Assembly: GCA_946803715.1 (NCBI GenBank)
Contig: CAMPET010000069.1
Location: 247,218 to 311,217 of the forward strand
Length of the DNA: 64,000 bases
Direction: 5' to 3'
Source: Beroe ovata
Lineage: Eukaryota; Ctenophora; Nuda; Beroida; Beroidae
Shown in pieces: positions 38,301-48,400 of this stretch. Position numbers and translations under genes: made by a program. The stretch's first letter is position 1. Each line of letters begins with the position of its first letter. Below the pieces are notes generated by a model. That model saw only the letters and a program-made list of their open reading frames with translations, was not told the origin of the DNA and ran no database searches.

Positions 38301-38495
38301 AACCACACGCTGGTCTACTTCCTGGGTGGTTGTACCTATGCTGAGGTCAGCGCACTCCGGTTCCTCGCTCAACATCACCCTAACAACGCAACCTTCACCA
38401 TAGCAACCACCAAGCTCATCAACGGCAACACGCTTCTCGACACTCTTGTGGAATCTGCACCTAAAAAGAGCACAATTCCAGATTTCTTGAACTGA
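35344..38495 (+). CDS. VPS33A: Vacuolar protein sorting-associated protein 33A (Sec1/Munc18 family)
   Basis: Twelve exons: 35344-35442, 35542-35699, 35798-36152, 36236-36425, 36510-36658, 36786-36923, 37087-37188, 37282-37375, 37466-37526, 37638-37740, 37925-38089 and 38280-38495. They give 609 residues (human 596). VPS33A is the SM subunit of HOPS/CORVET, which chaperones SNARE assembly at late endosomes and lysosomes. Matching segments include LDLIPFDHDLLTLE, LIDRRVDLITPLSTQLTYEG followed by LIDELFGI, FVSKLPHMQAERKSLE, VLRLLCIQCIAADGLK, DIAYVYSGYAPLTVRL and the C-terminal FLGGCTYAEVSALRFL. It resembles VPS33A more than VPS33B. The start codon lies 3 nt after a TTCAG acceptor-like site. Confidence 0.95.
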
Positions 38496-39062
38496 TACGT
38501 ATCATTTTGCGCCGAATAATAATGGAATGACGGGATGATTCGTGATCATATAGAACAGAAAGTTGATATTATACAGGAAATTGATTCCTTCTATGTTGCT
38601 AATTATAGTCACAGTGGGCCATTCTTCCTGCTATAACATCCACATGCCTGCTTGTTCGACCAATGACAGACTTAATACTGCGTAATCTTGCGAAACACGA
38701 CACGCTCAACATTGTAGGGGTCACTTTTCAAGTGAATATCTGCCGTTTCATGACATTTTATGGTGCAGCTTGAACTATAACTCACGTTTTTGGGGTGAAT
38801 TTCGCACTTTCGTTACGGTGATATGACACATCATACAGATTTTTTGATGAATTTTTGATTTTTTGTTTGTTGTTTAATTGTTCAATGTGGATTTATATGA
38901 TCATTTCAATGTTTTGATAATCATTCAAACACTGAAATTGCTCGTTTTTCTAGGAGTGATTTGTCGAAATGCGTCGATAGGTCTAATCGTTTCACAATTG
39001 TCTGATCCTCAACAAGTCCCACTTCCCTAATTCCTGTAATCTCCCAGACTCACCCTACTACA
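38496..39062. other. Spacer between VPS33A and the aldolase pair
   Basis: A/T-rich with short T runs. No gene or recognisable repeat is seen. A CTCCCAG acceptor-like site ends 15 nt before the next start codon. Confidence 0.6.
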
Positions 39063-39999
39063 ATGTTACGACTACCTTGGCCGAGAGTACCTATCAAGAT
39101 CAATGACATCACGTCCGTCCTGCGCAAGCAATGGAGCGAGACTGAATGTGAGACTCGGTGTAAGCTGGCTACAGCGTACCGTCTCACTAGTCTATTCGGG
39201 TGGGATGAGGTGATAAACGGTCACATCACCTCACGGATCCCGGACTCCGAACACCTCCTTATCAACCCCTTCGGTGAGTGTCACGCGTGACCTCGCACGC
39301 GTTATGTATCTATAAATTGAGTGATTCACAGATTGAGAGTAGTTTTGCTCAACCAACTCATACCCTCCGGCTACCACAGGTCTACACTATAACGAGATAA
39401 CGGCTAGTAACCTAGTGAAGATAGACATTGCTGGAAATGTTATAGATCCCGGTACATCGCGGTTCTCATTCCAACAGACGGGTTACATCATTCACTCTGC
39501 TATCCACGAGCAACGCCCTGATCTCAACACTCTCATGCACATTCACTCTGCTGCGGGCACTGCTGTGGCCACAGCTGTGGACGAGATTAAGCCCATATCA
39601 CAGAACGCTGTTTACCTCGAACCGATGTCGTACCACCCATTCTGCGGTATTGTCGTGGCAGAGCAAGAGAAAGCGGAGCTGGCACAAAACTTCCCCGCAC
39701 CCTCAAAATGTCTGCTCATGAAGAATCACGGCCTCCTAACGGGAGGGGTGTCCGTGGAAGAGGCGTTCTTCCTCATGTTCATGTTCCACGGGATCTGCCA
39801 GGTGTACGTGGACGCAGGCTACACACACAGACCAGTTCCCGATGACAAAGTCTTCCCACGGGACATGATCGAGACCTCGATCGCTGCGTGTGAGATGCAG
39901 GTAGAGGAGGGACTGGGAGTGAGGGACTTCCAGGCGTTGTGTAGACAGCTGGATCTAGCCGGGTGGGAGACTGGGTATCCGTACTATGATCTGGACTAG
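39063..39999 (+). CDS. Class II aldolase / adducin-head domain protein, copy A
   Basis: Two exons, 39063-39273 and 39380-39999, encode 276 residues that consist of the aldolase/adducin fold alone. It carries the LFGWDEVINGHITSRIP and HLLINPFG segments, the HxH of the class II metal site in LMHIHSAAGTAVA, and LMKNHGLLTGGVSVEEAFF. It lacks the neck and MARCKS tail of true adducins, so it is a stand-alone member. Homologues include sugar-phosphate aldolases and actin-binding adducin heads; the substrate cannot be read from the sequence. Copy B lies 357 bp downstream on the same strand, with its intron at the same position. The first part of exon 2 is nearly identical between copies. Confidence 0.9.
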
Positions 40000-40356
40000 T
40001 GAGCGGGACAATGATTCGGATAGATAGTCTTGTAAGTAGATGATGTGTTTAGTAATAATTACCTATATCCATTGATTTATTCCGCGTGAAGTTTTGGTCG
40101 ATTCTGTGATTTATTGACATGTTTTGTTAGATAAGATGTAAGCCGTACGGTATTGACTTATTGCTGTTTTGAGAATTGCAGTTTAACTTAATTGCTGTTT
40201 TTAAGAATTGCAGTTAAACTTAATTGTTGTTTAATTTTGCATTCTTGAATTTTGAGAGGTTTCTACGCGGGATAAAGGCTAGAAAATTAAAACACGGCAT
40301 TACTAATGACCCTGCTGATCACAGTGTCCATGTAAGAGTCTCCCTCTATCATTTCA
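40000..40356. other. Spacer between the two aldolase copies
   Basis: Contains TTGCAGTTTAACTTAATTGC repeated with small changes (about 40178-40235). No gene is seen. Confidence 0.6.
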
Positions 40357-41401
40357 ATGTTACGACTACCGGCCGCGTTGGTTCCCATCAAGATAAACGA
40401 CCTCACTCCCGCACTACGTCAGAAGTGGGGACGGGAGGAGTGTGAGACGAGGTGTAAACTAGCAACAGCGTACAGACTCACACATCACTTCGGGTGGGAC
40501 GAGCTGATATACGGACACATCACCACAAGAATAGCGGGAAGTGAGCATCTCCTTATCAATGCATTCGGTAAGATGTCGCCACGTGACACAATCACGCGTT
40601 AGCTGTCACGCGCGAAGCCGTGAGATGAAACGCGAGCAATTCAGCAATAAACCTGCACTTTGCATTGCTTGTCGCTGGTTAGACTGTGCGAACATACGCG
40701 GATGATAATTTGTTACAGTCTGTATTAACGTTTATATATCACGCACACTTCTGCTCCTTCATAAATCACATTTCCCCTCCACAGGTCTGCACTATAACGA
40801 GATCACAGCTAGCAACCTAGTGAAGATAGACATTGCTGGCAATGTTATAGATCCCGGTACATCGCGGTTCTCATTCCAACAGACGGGCTACATCATTCAC
40901 TCTGCTATCCACGAGCAACGCCCTGATCTCAACACTCTCATGCACATTCACTCTGCTGCGGGCACTGCTGTGGCCACAGCTGTGGACAAAATCGTCCCTG
41001 TGTGTCAGAATAGCGTGTATTTGGAACCCGTCTCCTACCATCCGTACCGGGGTATTGTTGTTACGGACAGTGAAAAGGAGGAAATATCCAGAAACTTTGT
41101 CAATCCCTCCAAGTGTTTGCTCATGAAGAATCACGGTCTCTTAACGGGAGGAGTTTCTATAGAGGAGGCTTTTTTCCTCATGTTCATGTTTCATTCCGTG
41201 TGTAAGGTGTATGTAGATGCAGGATTCACACACAGACCTGTGCCACGTGATAAGATACTGTCTGATGACGTGATCAGGAGCTCTATGGACGCTGTGAGGA
41301 TGCAAATGAACCAGAAAGGCTTGGGTGTTGGGGATTTCCAGGCTCTGTGTAGGCAGTTGGATATGGCAGGGCTTGAAACTGGATACCCTCACGATACGTA
41401 G
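40357..41401 (+). CDS. Class II aldolase / adducin-head domain protein, copy B
   Basis: Two exons, 40357-40567 and 40785-41401, encode 275 residues colinear with copy A. It begins MLRLPAALVPIKINDLTPAL and keeps FGWDELIYGHITTRI, the metal-site LMHIHSAAG and LMKNHGLLTGGVSIEEAFF. It ends GLETGYPHDT, shorter than copy A's tail. Exon 1 and the last two thirds of exon 2 have diverged from copy A while about 200 nt in between are almost unchanged, which suggests gene conversion. Function is as uncertain as for copy A. Confidence 0.9.
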
Positions 41402-41627
41402 TTGACCGTTTTTTGCTTTTGATGTTGCACTTTTTTATTCTTTGCTTGGAGTTATTCATGGAAATTGTATCAAGAAATTATTTCCATTTTAATATATATG
41501 TTGCTACGATGTTTTCACTTGTTTAGAGAATCCTTGAACCTTAAAAGCTTAAGTATCAGAAATTTTTGTACTGATAACTTGATTACTAGAAGTAACCGTA
41601 TCTATCAACCGTTTCAATTGCTAGAAG

Positions 41628-42875
41628 ATGTCTGCTAAACCATCAAAGAGACGAAGGATAGAACCCGCCACGAAACAGTCAAAACTCCATCATTTCTTCG
41701 CTACTCCAGCTGCTCAGAAATCTGCGGAAAGTGTGATCAGTAACGGCAGATCTCAGAAGCGGGAATTCGGCAGTACACAGTATGACAATGCATGGAGTTC
41801 TCAGTCATTGGGAACTGCATCTAGGTGCCAAAACATGATCCCTATTATCCAACCCAAGTTCTCCTTAGTTAATTCTACTTCTAGTAATGCTGTTCGAAAA
41901 GACTGTATTAGACAAGAGGCGGAATCAAAGTTCATCACAGAGGACGGTTTAAATCTCATCAATAATGATGAATTCCCGTTGTTTGGGGACATCTCCCTAG
42001 AGCAGAGATCGGAAGTCCCTTCTTCCATAAAAGGGATAATTGGCGCAAAAGTGCATACGGAAGTGATGAGCCCTCCATTTGATAGAGATCAATCTTATCT
42101 CGAATCCTACGATATAAACACCGTTCCATTCAGCGCACAAGTAGGTTATTCCAGTGATCTAAATAAGGCCGATCCCAAATTAAAAACTGTCGGGAAATTA
42201 AAAGATCCAGCTCCAGAGACTCTGTATTCATGTGATATTAACACCGAACCACATAGCATGGTCGTTGGAAAAAGAATCACTAAACCAAGTGATGCTGGGA
42301 AGGAGGAGGAATCGTTCTTGGAAAGTTGTGATCTGTTGACACTTCCTCATAGCCCGCTGATAATTGGAACTAATCATGGTACGGGTGATAACGAGTTGCA
42401 TAGCTGTGACATCAACACAGTTCCTCTGAGTCCTGAGATCAAGACACGCTCATTTGGGATCAAATTGCCCTCTCACGATACCAAAACCCCCTCTATGATG
42501 AGTGATAAGAAGTTACCCTCGAATAATGATGTCACTCTGGTATCATCACCGGGCGTTACAAAGCAGGAAGATGGGCGGTGTATCATTGCTGCGAATGGGG
42601 GTGTGGGGAATGGGAGAAACGTGCACAGATCTGATGAAACTCAGGCGATAGTAGATGATATATGGGGCATGTTTGAGTCGAGTGATGAGGATGAAAACTG
42701 TGATGAAGAAGTGAAACTATCGACATCACGGAATGAGGGAAGTTTGAATCAAACTCCGATGAGAAATCGTGATTTATCGTTAGATTCCCAGCTCGAATCA
42801 TCGGATGTAGATGAATCGCTGTCCTTGGGAACGTTGCCAATATTGAGAGGGCCAAACTCTGTGTTCCAAGAGTGA
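41628..42875 (+). CDS. Unrecognised protein with PCNA-interacting (PIP-box) motif and SCDINTxP repeats
   Basis: A single open frame of 415 residues with a start 3 nt after a GCTAG acceptor-like site. A basic nuclear-type signal (KPSKRRR) is followed by QSKLHHFF, an exact match to the PIP box Q-x-x-[ILM]-x-x-F-F, at residues ~18-25. Four repeats of the form S-[CY]-D-[IL]-x-T-x-P occur at roughly residues 162, 204, 240 and 264 (ESYDINTVPFS, SCDINTEPHS, SCDLLTLPHSP, SCDINTVPLSP). The C-terminal third is acidic and Ser-rich. The protein looks disordered and is probably nuclear. A role at replication forks follows from the PIP box only. No family recognised. Confidence 0.75.
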   Translation: MSAKPSKRRRIEPATKQSKLHHFFATPAAQKSAESVISNGRSQKREFGSTQYDNAWSSQSLGTASRCQNMIPIIQPKFSLVNSTSSNAVRKDCIRQEAESKFITEDGLNLINNDEFPLFGDISLEQRSEVPSSIKGIIGAKVHTEVMSPPFDRDQSYLESYDINTVPFSAQVGYSSDLNKADPKLKTVGKLKDPAPETLYSCDINTEPHSMVVGKRITKPSDAGKEEESFLESCDLLTLPHSPLIIGTNHGTGDNELHSCDINTVPLSPEIKTRSFGIKLPSHDTKTPSMMSDKKLPSNNDVTLVSSPGVTKQEDGRCIIAANGGVGNGRNVHRSDETQAIVDDIWGMFESSDEDENCDEEVKLSTSRNEGSLNQTPMRNRDLSLDSQLESSDVDESLSLGTLPILRGPNSVFQE

Positions 42876-43035
42876 TTGTTTCGTGAAACCATTTGGTATT
42901 TTAGATTCACGCTTTATTCGATGTAATGCTTTCTTACCCTTCGATAAATAAATAAATGATGGATTCGTAGGTACTCTATAACCTATATGTTTTTTGCCGC
43001 AGAATCGATTGCTGATCGAATTTTTTCCATTCGAC

Positions 43036-43555
43036 ATCGAGCCTCACATCTGAGAAGAAATTGGAATTTTCACAGATTTCTCAATGAGCTAGGCGAAAAA
43101 TTCTGCCAGATTCGGATTCTACTTCAAAAAATAGCCCAGAAACACATATTACCAGTCACCGTCTCGAGAAAAAATATTTGAACGATTTGTGTGTGATTTT
43201 CGTGTTTTTGCAGGTGATGCTTCCCACGGGTTTGAAATCGTGATTTTAGCGTGGTTTCACGGCATTACGGCAAGTATGAACTTTAAATGATCGTAAAGAG
43301 GATTGATACTTGTAGTGTGAGAGTAGGAGAGATGATTTGGTGAGACATTGGTCTCGTAAGTATCAGCTATGTCTTCAATATAAAGACCTTCCAAAACGGA
43401 GTAGAAAAGTGTGGAGTCATTCACCTTAAATTTTACTGATACTGACATCAGGAATTCGAAGAAGATTTTTTGTCCCATTTTCATGCAAATACTATGCATT
43501 CTGAATCGATTCCCGGTGGAATTTTGGCCCTATTTTACTTCCCTGAGGAGTTCAA
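43036..43555. repeat. Dispersed repeat family C, copy 1
   Basis: Shares TTTCTCAATGAGCTAGGCG, GTGTTTTTGCAGGTGATGC, GGTTTGAAATCGTGATTT and GATTGATACTTGTAGTGTGA with copy 2. A more diverged copy with the same order lies at about 63546-63912. Confidence 0.85.
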
Positions 43556-43556
43556 N

Positions 43557-44015
43557 TTTCTCAATGAGCTAGGCGAAAAATTCTGCCAGATTCGGATTCT
43601 ACGTCTCTCGAGAAGAAATATTTGACGACAGCTGTGTCCCATTGATTTTCGTGTTTTTGCAGGTGATGCTTCCCACGGGTTTGAAATCGTGATTTGGGCG
43701 TGGTTTCACGGCGATTATGAACTTCAAATGATCCTAAAAAGGATTGATACTTGTAGTGTGAGAGTAGGAGAGATGATTTGGTGACAAATTTGTCTCGTAA
43801 GTATCAGCTAAGTCTTCAATAAAGACCTTCAAAATTGGAGTAGAAAAGTGTGGAGTCATTCCCTTCAAATTTTACTGATACTGACATCAGGAATTCGAAG
43901 AAGATTTTTTGTCCCATCTTCATGCAAATACTATGCATTCCTGTGTATTTTTGGACGCTGAATTGATTCCCGGTGAAATTTTGGCCCTATTTTACTTCCC
44001 TGAGGAGTTCAAAGG
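43557..44015. repeat. Dispersed repeat family C, copy 2
   Basis: In direct orientation with copy 1, to which it is highly similar, and adjacent to it across an N. Tandem arrangement may be real or due to a misjoin. Confidence 0.85.
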
Positions 44016-44216
44016 GAAATAAGTGAAAATTTCAATCTCTACCCAGACACTCAGATATGAGGTTCGAATTTACATGTCAGATTACGAAATTATGATTTTC
44101 TGGTGTTTCAACTTATCGATTCATGATATCATAGAGTTTTCAGTCTCAGTTGTTATCTTTCTTTCGTCTGTAGCTTTCCTCACCACACGATACTAACCTC
44201 TTACACACGTTAGGAA

Positions 44217-44984
44217 ATGGTTAATTCACGACAATTCACACTGAAGCTGCTATGTCCTGACTATGTCACAGACACACTACAAAACATGCCGGATATTGAC
44301 CACGAAACTGCTGTCCTGTTTTCAAACCCCGGCGAGTACTTCCCCGGGTACCCTAATGAGCGAGTGATTAGTATAACGGCTGGCAACTGTACCGATATTG
44401 CGGAGGTGTTTACACGATTCCAGAGGGAGATTGGGGCGGAGGGAAGGCGGGGAAAGAATAAGCCACTGTGTATAATAGCATCCACGAATGACGCAGTGGG
44501 GAGTCTACTAGGCGATAAGGGGTCTAAATTGAGGGCAATAACATCGATGTTCCCGAAGTCCTATTCCAAGGTGCAGCATCGCGACCACATGGATCAGACT
44601 GTTAAGGAGAGGACGATTGAGATTAGGTCACTAACAGGAAACAGGGAGCATGTTCTTGGTGTAGCCCTAGAGATGATCAAAGTAATCTGTAATTCAGGTT
44701 GTTTTCAGCCTGACCACTATAGAACCTACCCCTCCGTTCTCCCTCGTTCTAAGGAAGATTCTCCAGTCAATAAGGATTCTCTGATGAAAAAAGATCATAC
44801 GATTACCAACGGAAGATCGAATTTGGAGTATGCTGGTCAGATCGAGCGTACTATTGTCGATGGTAACGCTGTTAAGCATTTCAAGAACGGTCAATGGGTA
44901 GTTGATCCGAACTATTCTGTGTATTCCATCAGCACGGATATGCTTACTGGTGAGCCTATTTTCATCAAAATATCAAACAATTGA
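44217..44984 (+). CDS. KH-domain RNA-binding protein, family not assigned
   Basis: A single-exon frame of 255 residues that begins 3 nt after a CGTTAG acceptor-like site. Residues ~80-160 form a KH domain: the strand KPLCIIAST, then VGSLLGDKGSKLRAI with the GxxG loop (GDKG), and a closing helix REHVLGVALEMIKVI. The preceding ~70 residues (FTLKLLCPDY ... VISITAGNCTDIAEVFTRF) have the same pattern without GxxG and may be a degenerate first KH domain. The rest is a polar tail. KH proteins bind short single-stranded RNA or DNA; target unknown. Confidence 0.75.
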   Translation: MVNSRQFTLKLLCPDYVTDTLQNMPDIDHETAVLFSNPGEYFPGYPNERVISITAGNCTDIAEVFTRFQREIGAEGRRGKNKPLCIIASTNDAVGSLLGDKGSKLRAITSMFPKSYSKVQHRDHMDQTVKERTIEIRSLTGNREHVLGVALEMIKVICNSGCFQPDHYRTYPSVLPRSKEDSPVNKDSLMKKDHTITNGRSNLEYAGQIERTIVDGNAVKHFKNGQWVVDPNYSVYSISTDMLTGEPIFIKISNN

Positions 44985-45401
44985 AAAGATATTTGACTTT
45001 TCTTATTTACTTAACTAACTTGCTTTCTTTACTTTCTTTTACTTTCCTTACGATACTTTACTTTATATAATGGTTGTTTTAAAAGTTTCAACAAATAACG
45101 TTTTTATTACAAATTTTATTACATCGAAATTTTGATCATTTCAACACATCGAAATCTCATTTGGGATGTTTTTGTTAATTGCTGCTTTCAGTTTGAAGTT
45201 ACCGTACAATTTTATAACTTTGATGGTATTTCAACATTTTTACATCGTTACTAAATCGATCTGATTCATTGTTTAGCAACTCTCATAAATCGATGGAATG
45301 ACATAGCAAAAACTGATTATATCCCAATTATTGAGATTTGAGAATAATCAGCCTGACTCAAATATCTCTCATTCTCACACTTACACTAGAAGTAGTGAAG
45401 T
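44985..45401. other. Spacer, no gene seen
   Basis: A/T-rich with CTTTCTTTACTTTC-type runs just after the KH stop, likely the 3' UTR. No RNA gene or repeat family recognised. Confidence 0.6.
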
Positions 45402-48400
45402 ATGGATGGGGAGCCTGTGAGCCCAGCGCAAGTTGAAGTCAAGATAAATGGAACCTCGGATCCACCACCACCTGCTGCCAAGACCAAAGCTCAACTGAAA
45501 GCAGAACGCAGGGAAAAGCAAGGTGTGTGTGACGATGTATTGAGATATGACTTACACTCAGTTCTTTTTATAAGAAACTTATTGAAATGCTAGGCTAGAC
45601 TTAGCTTGGAAAGATAGGTTCGAATTATTAATGTTAACTTTCGTGCAGAGGCGCAACGTGCAGCTAAGATGAAACTCAAGGAGGAACAGGCAAATAATCC
45701 TGGGAAGAAGCCTTCACCGAAACAGCAACCTCAGAAACAACCACAGCAACCGCCAAAGAACCCATCGAAATCAAGTAATTTTATTCATCTTGACCTCGGA
45801 AAAATTTCACTTGTGTATCTGATTTTTTCTGCCACAAAAGTAACGTATTGCCCTATTAAGATCTCACAGAGAATAAAGAATCGCAAAGGAAACAAGATGT
45901 AAAAGCCAAGCCAAAGGCAGCGGTTGGTACCTCGAAATCTTTTTTACAGACTCTAATCTTCTATAAAAAGTTTTAGATACCTTCAACCAATTTCTAAATA
46001 GTTTTTACCAGAATCTAATGATTGGGCTGTTGACAAGGTTGAATCCAAAGAGCAGAGGATCACGAAGATCGAAATGTTCTCACACTTGAACCAATATGAC
46101 AGGAATTCACATCCTACAAACAAAATAAGGTGGATTGCAAAATGTGGCAATATTATATGGCACATTNCGCACGCGCGAAAACAAAATTGCGATCACAATA
46201 GCGCGCACGCGCGTTTTTCCCTAATTACTGTAGAAATCTTTCAGTTTCTCGTCGTCTCCCGTTCATCCGGCGTTCGTCAAACTCGGCGTTCAGATGAACA
46301 GGGTAAGTTTCAATGCAATCTTATTTCTCATTGGTCATTGACTTGAAGTTATCCTCATCTGGACATCTGAATTGCTCATGAGTGTTGCTCCTCATTTCAA
46401 GGCTGTATTAAGAAATGTTTCCGATGATTTTGTCGGCAATGTTTAATGCCCTTGCTCACACACAACATTTTCGAATATCTTGACTCATATCTCCTGTATT
46501 GCATTTCAGGAATTTGTTGTTGGCAGTAATGGTCGATGTGCCGCTCTCATCTGTGCAGTCAAGATATTCCTACGACAATACCGATGTCCGGAATCAAAAG
46601 AAATCAGGGCACATCTCAACGCAGCACTGAAGCCATGTTTCAAGTGAGTATTAAGTTTGATTTTGTGGTGAAATATGAAGCAAAAAAGCCACCGACGAGA
46701 TTCGAACTCGCGACCCCTGCTTTACGAGAGCAGTGCTCTAACCACTGAGCTACGGTGGCGTTGTTTGCAGTGTAAATTGCGTATTAATATTCACTGATCT
46801 GTTCGCTATGTATTGAGTTACTTGACCAGGAATCCGAATATTATAAAAAAAAATATATTCCAGACGATGTAATTCCAGATGATGTAATTTGTCAAGCGCC
46901 TGTTTAACTATTAAATATAACCCAGAATTTTCGCATAATCAGTCAGCTTTTATCTGTCAAGACTTCCATTCTTCAGCTACTTGAAAGAATGTCGCAGTAT
47001 GTCCATATCAATGGAAAACTATGTCAAGTATCTACGACTCGCCATATCAAAGATCCCTCCCGAAATGTCGTTGGAGGATGCCAGAGAAGAGATTATAAAG
47101 GAGCATTGTGTTCGATACTTCGAAGAGGTTCGTATTTGCGATCATGACGTCATTATAGGTGCACGTGTTATGCTGCGCGCAAATTCCGTACTATCACCCA
47201 CTGACAGGGTAAGGCAGCGCGGTGTAAGCGTTCTGTAAGTTGAAAGCTTCCTCCGGTTCCTGTTCGGTTTCCGAATCGTCCGATTCTATGTTGTCAGAGA
47301 TGAGTTTGAAGCAAGCAACGTTCTTCTTGCACATGTCGTGTGCTGTGAACCCATGCTTTGACATCCTGTCACAAGAAGGTGATCACAAAAGAAGAATTTC
47401 ACATTGTATGTTGGGTGGGACGTCAGTATGTCAGTTTTTTGCCATCACTCAGTACTCAGTACTTACTCCTTAACGTTGGCCTTGTTCTCGATGAGGAGCC
47501 GCGCAGTGTCCGGTTTCTCGGTCCTGACTGCTGCCATTAGTGGAGTTTCTCTGCCCGGAATGTGGAGGTTCGGATCTGCCTTGTTGTCCAGGAGATATGT
47601 CACCATGTCCGTGTTTTCACTGTAAAGTTATGTAAGTCCCAGTTTCACGATGCGCGTTAGCCAGTGCTACCCATGTCATAGTCACAATTAAGGCAAATCA
47701 CCTGGTGAGAAATGAAATGCACAGATAACCTCCGTTCTCAAAATAACTGCAAGACGACTCACTCATCTGCGAGGCAGAGCGTCATGAGGGGCGTATATCC
47801 TCTCTGATCCATGATGTTCACATCGGCACCGCGGTTAACCAGTGACCTGCAGATCTCAACACTCCCACGTTCCACGGCGTAGTGAAGTGCTGCGGAGTAG
47901 TTTGGTCACTGTTAGGTTAAGGTAGAGTACAGGGAAGAACAGTTGTTAACGGGAACCACTTTTTCCTCCTTTGCAAAGTTATTATCCTCACCCGAGCATC
48001 CGATGTTGTCAAGCTTTCTCCAGTTGCACCCTAGATCCATGAGTAGGGATACAATATGTTCATGACCGTAGTACGCTCCAAGCATTAGTGCTGTCTTACC
48101 TCCTGATGGGTATGGATTACCGTAAGATCGGAGTATTAAGAAAATGAGGGGTTCACCGGAGTCCCAATATTTCTCATCTCCCAGCTTTGTAGTCATGGTA
48201 ACAGAGGTAGTTCTCACAGACCTGTGTTAGCACCGTTGAGGTTAGCTCCACTCTGGTGTAGTAACTGAATAATACTGGAGTAGCCGTGCTGAGCTGCTAC
48301 CATGACTGGGGTCCGCCCTGTCTGATCAGCCGTGTTTACCACCTGTACCATGCGAGGGTGGTTGGAAACTGATTTCATAGCAGCCATAACTATTTGAATT

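Larger units (their letters stand above)
42876..44216. other. Spacer filled by two copies of a ~0.5 kb repeat
   Basis: After a short 3' UTR, the stretch consists mainly of family C repeat copies at about 43036-43555 and 43557-44015, joined at an N (43556). No gene is seen. Confidence 0.7.
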
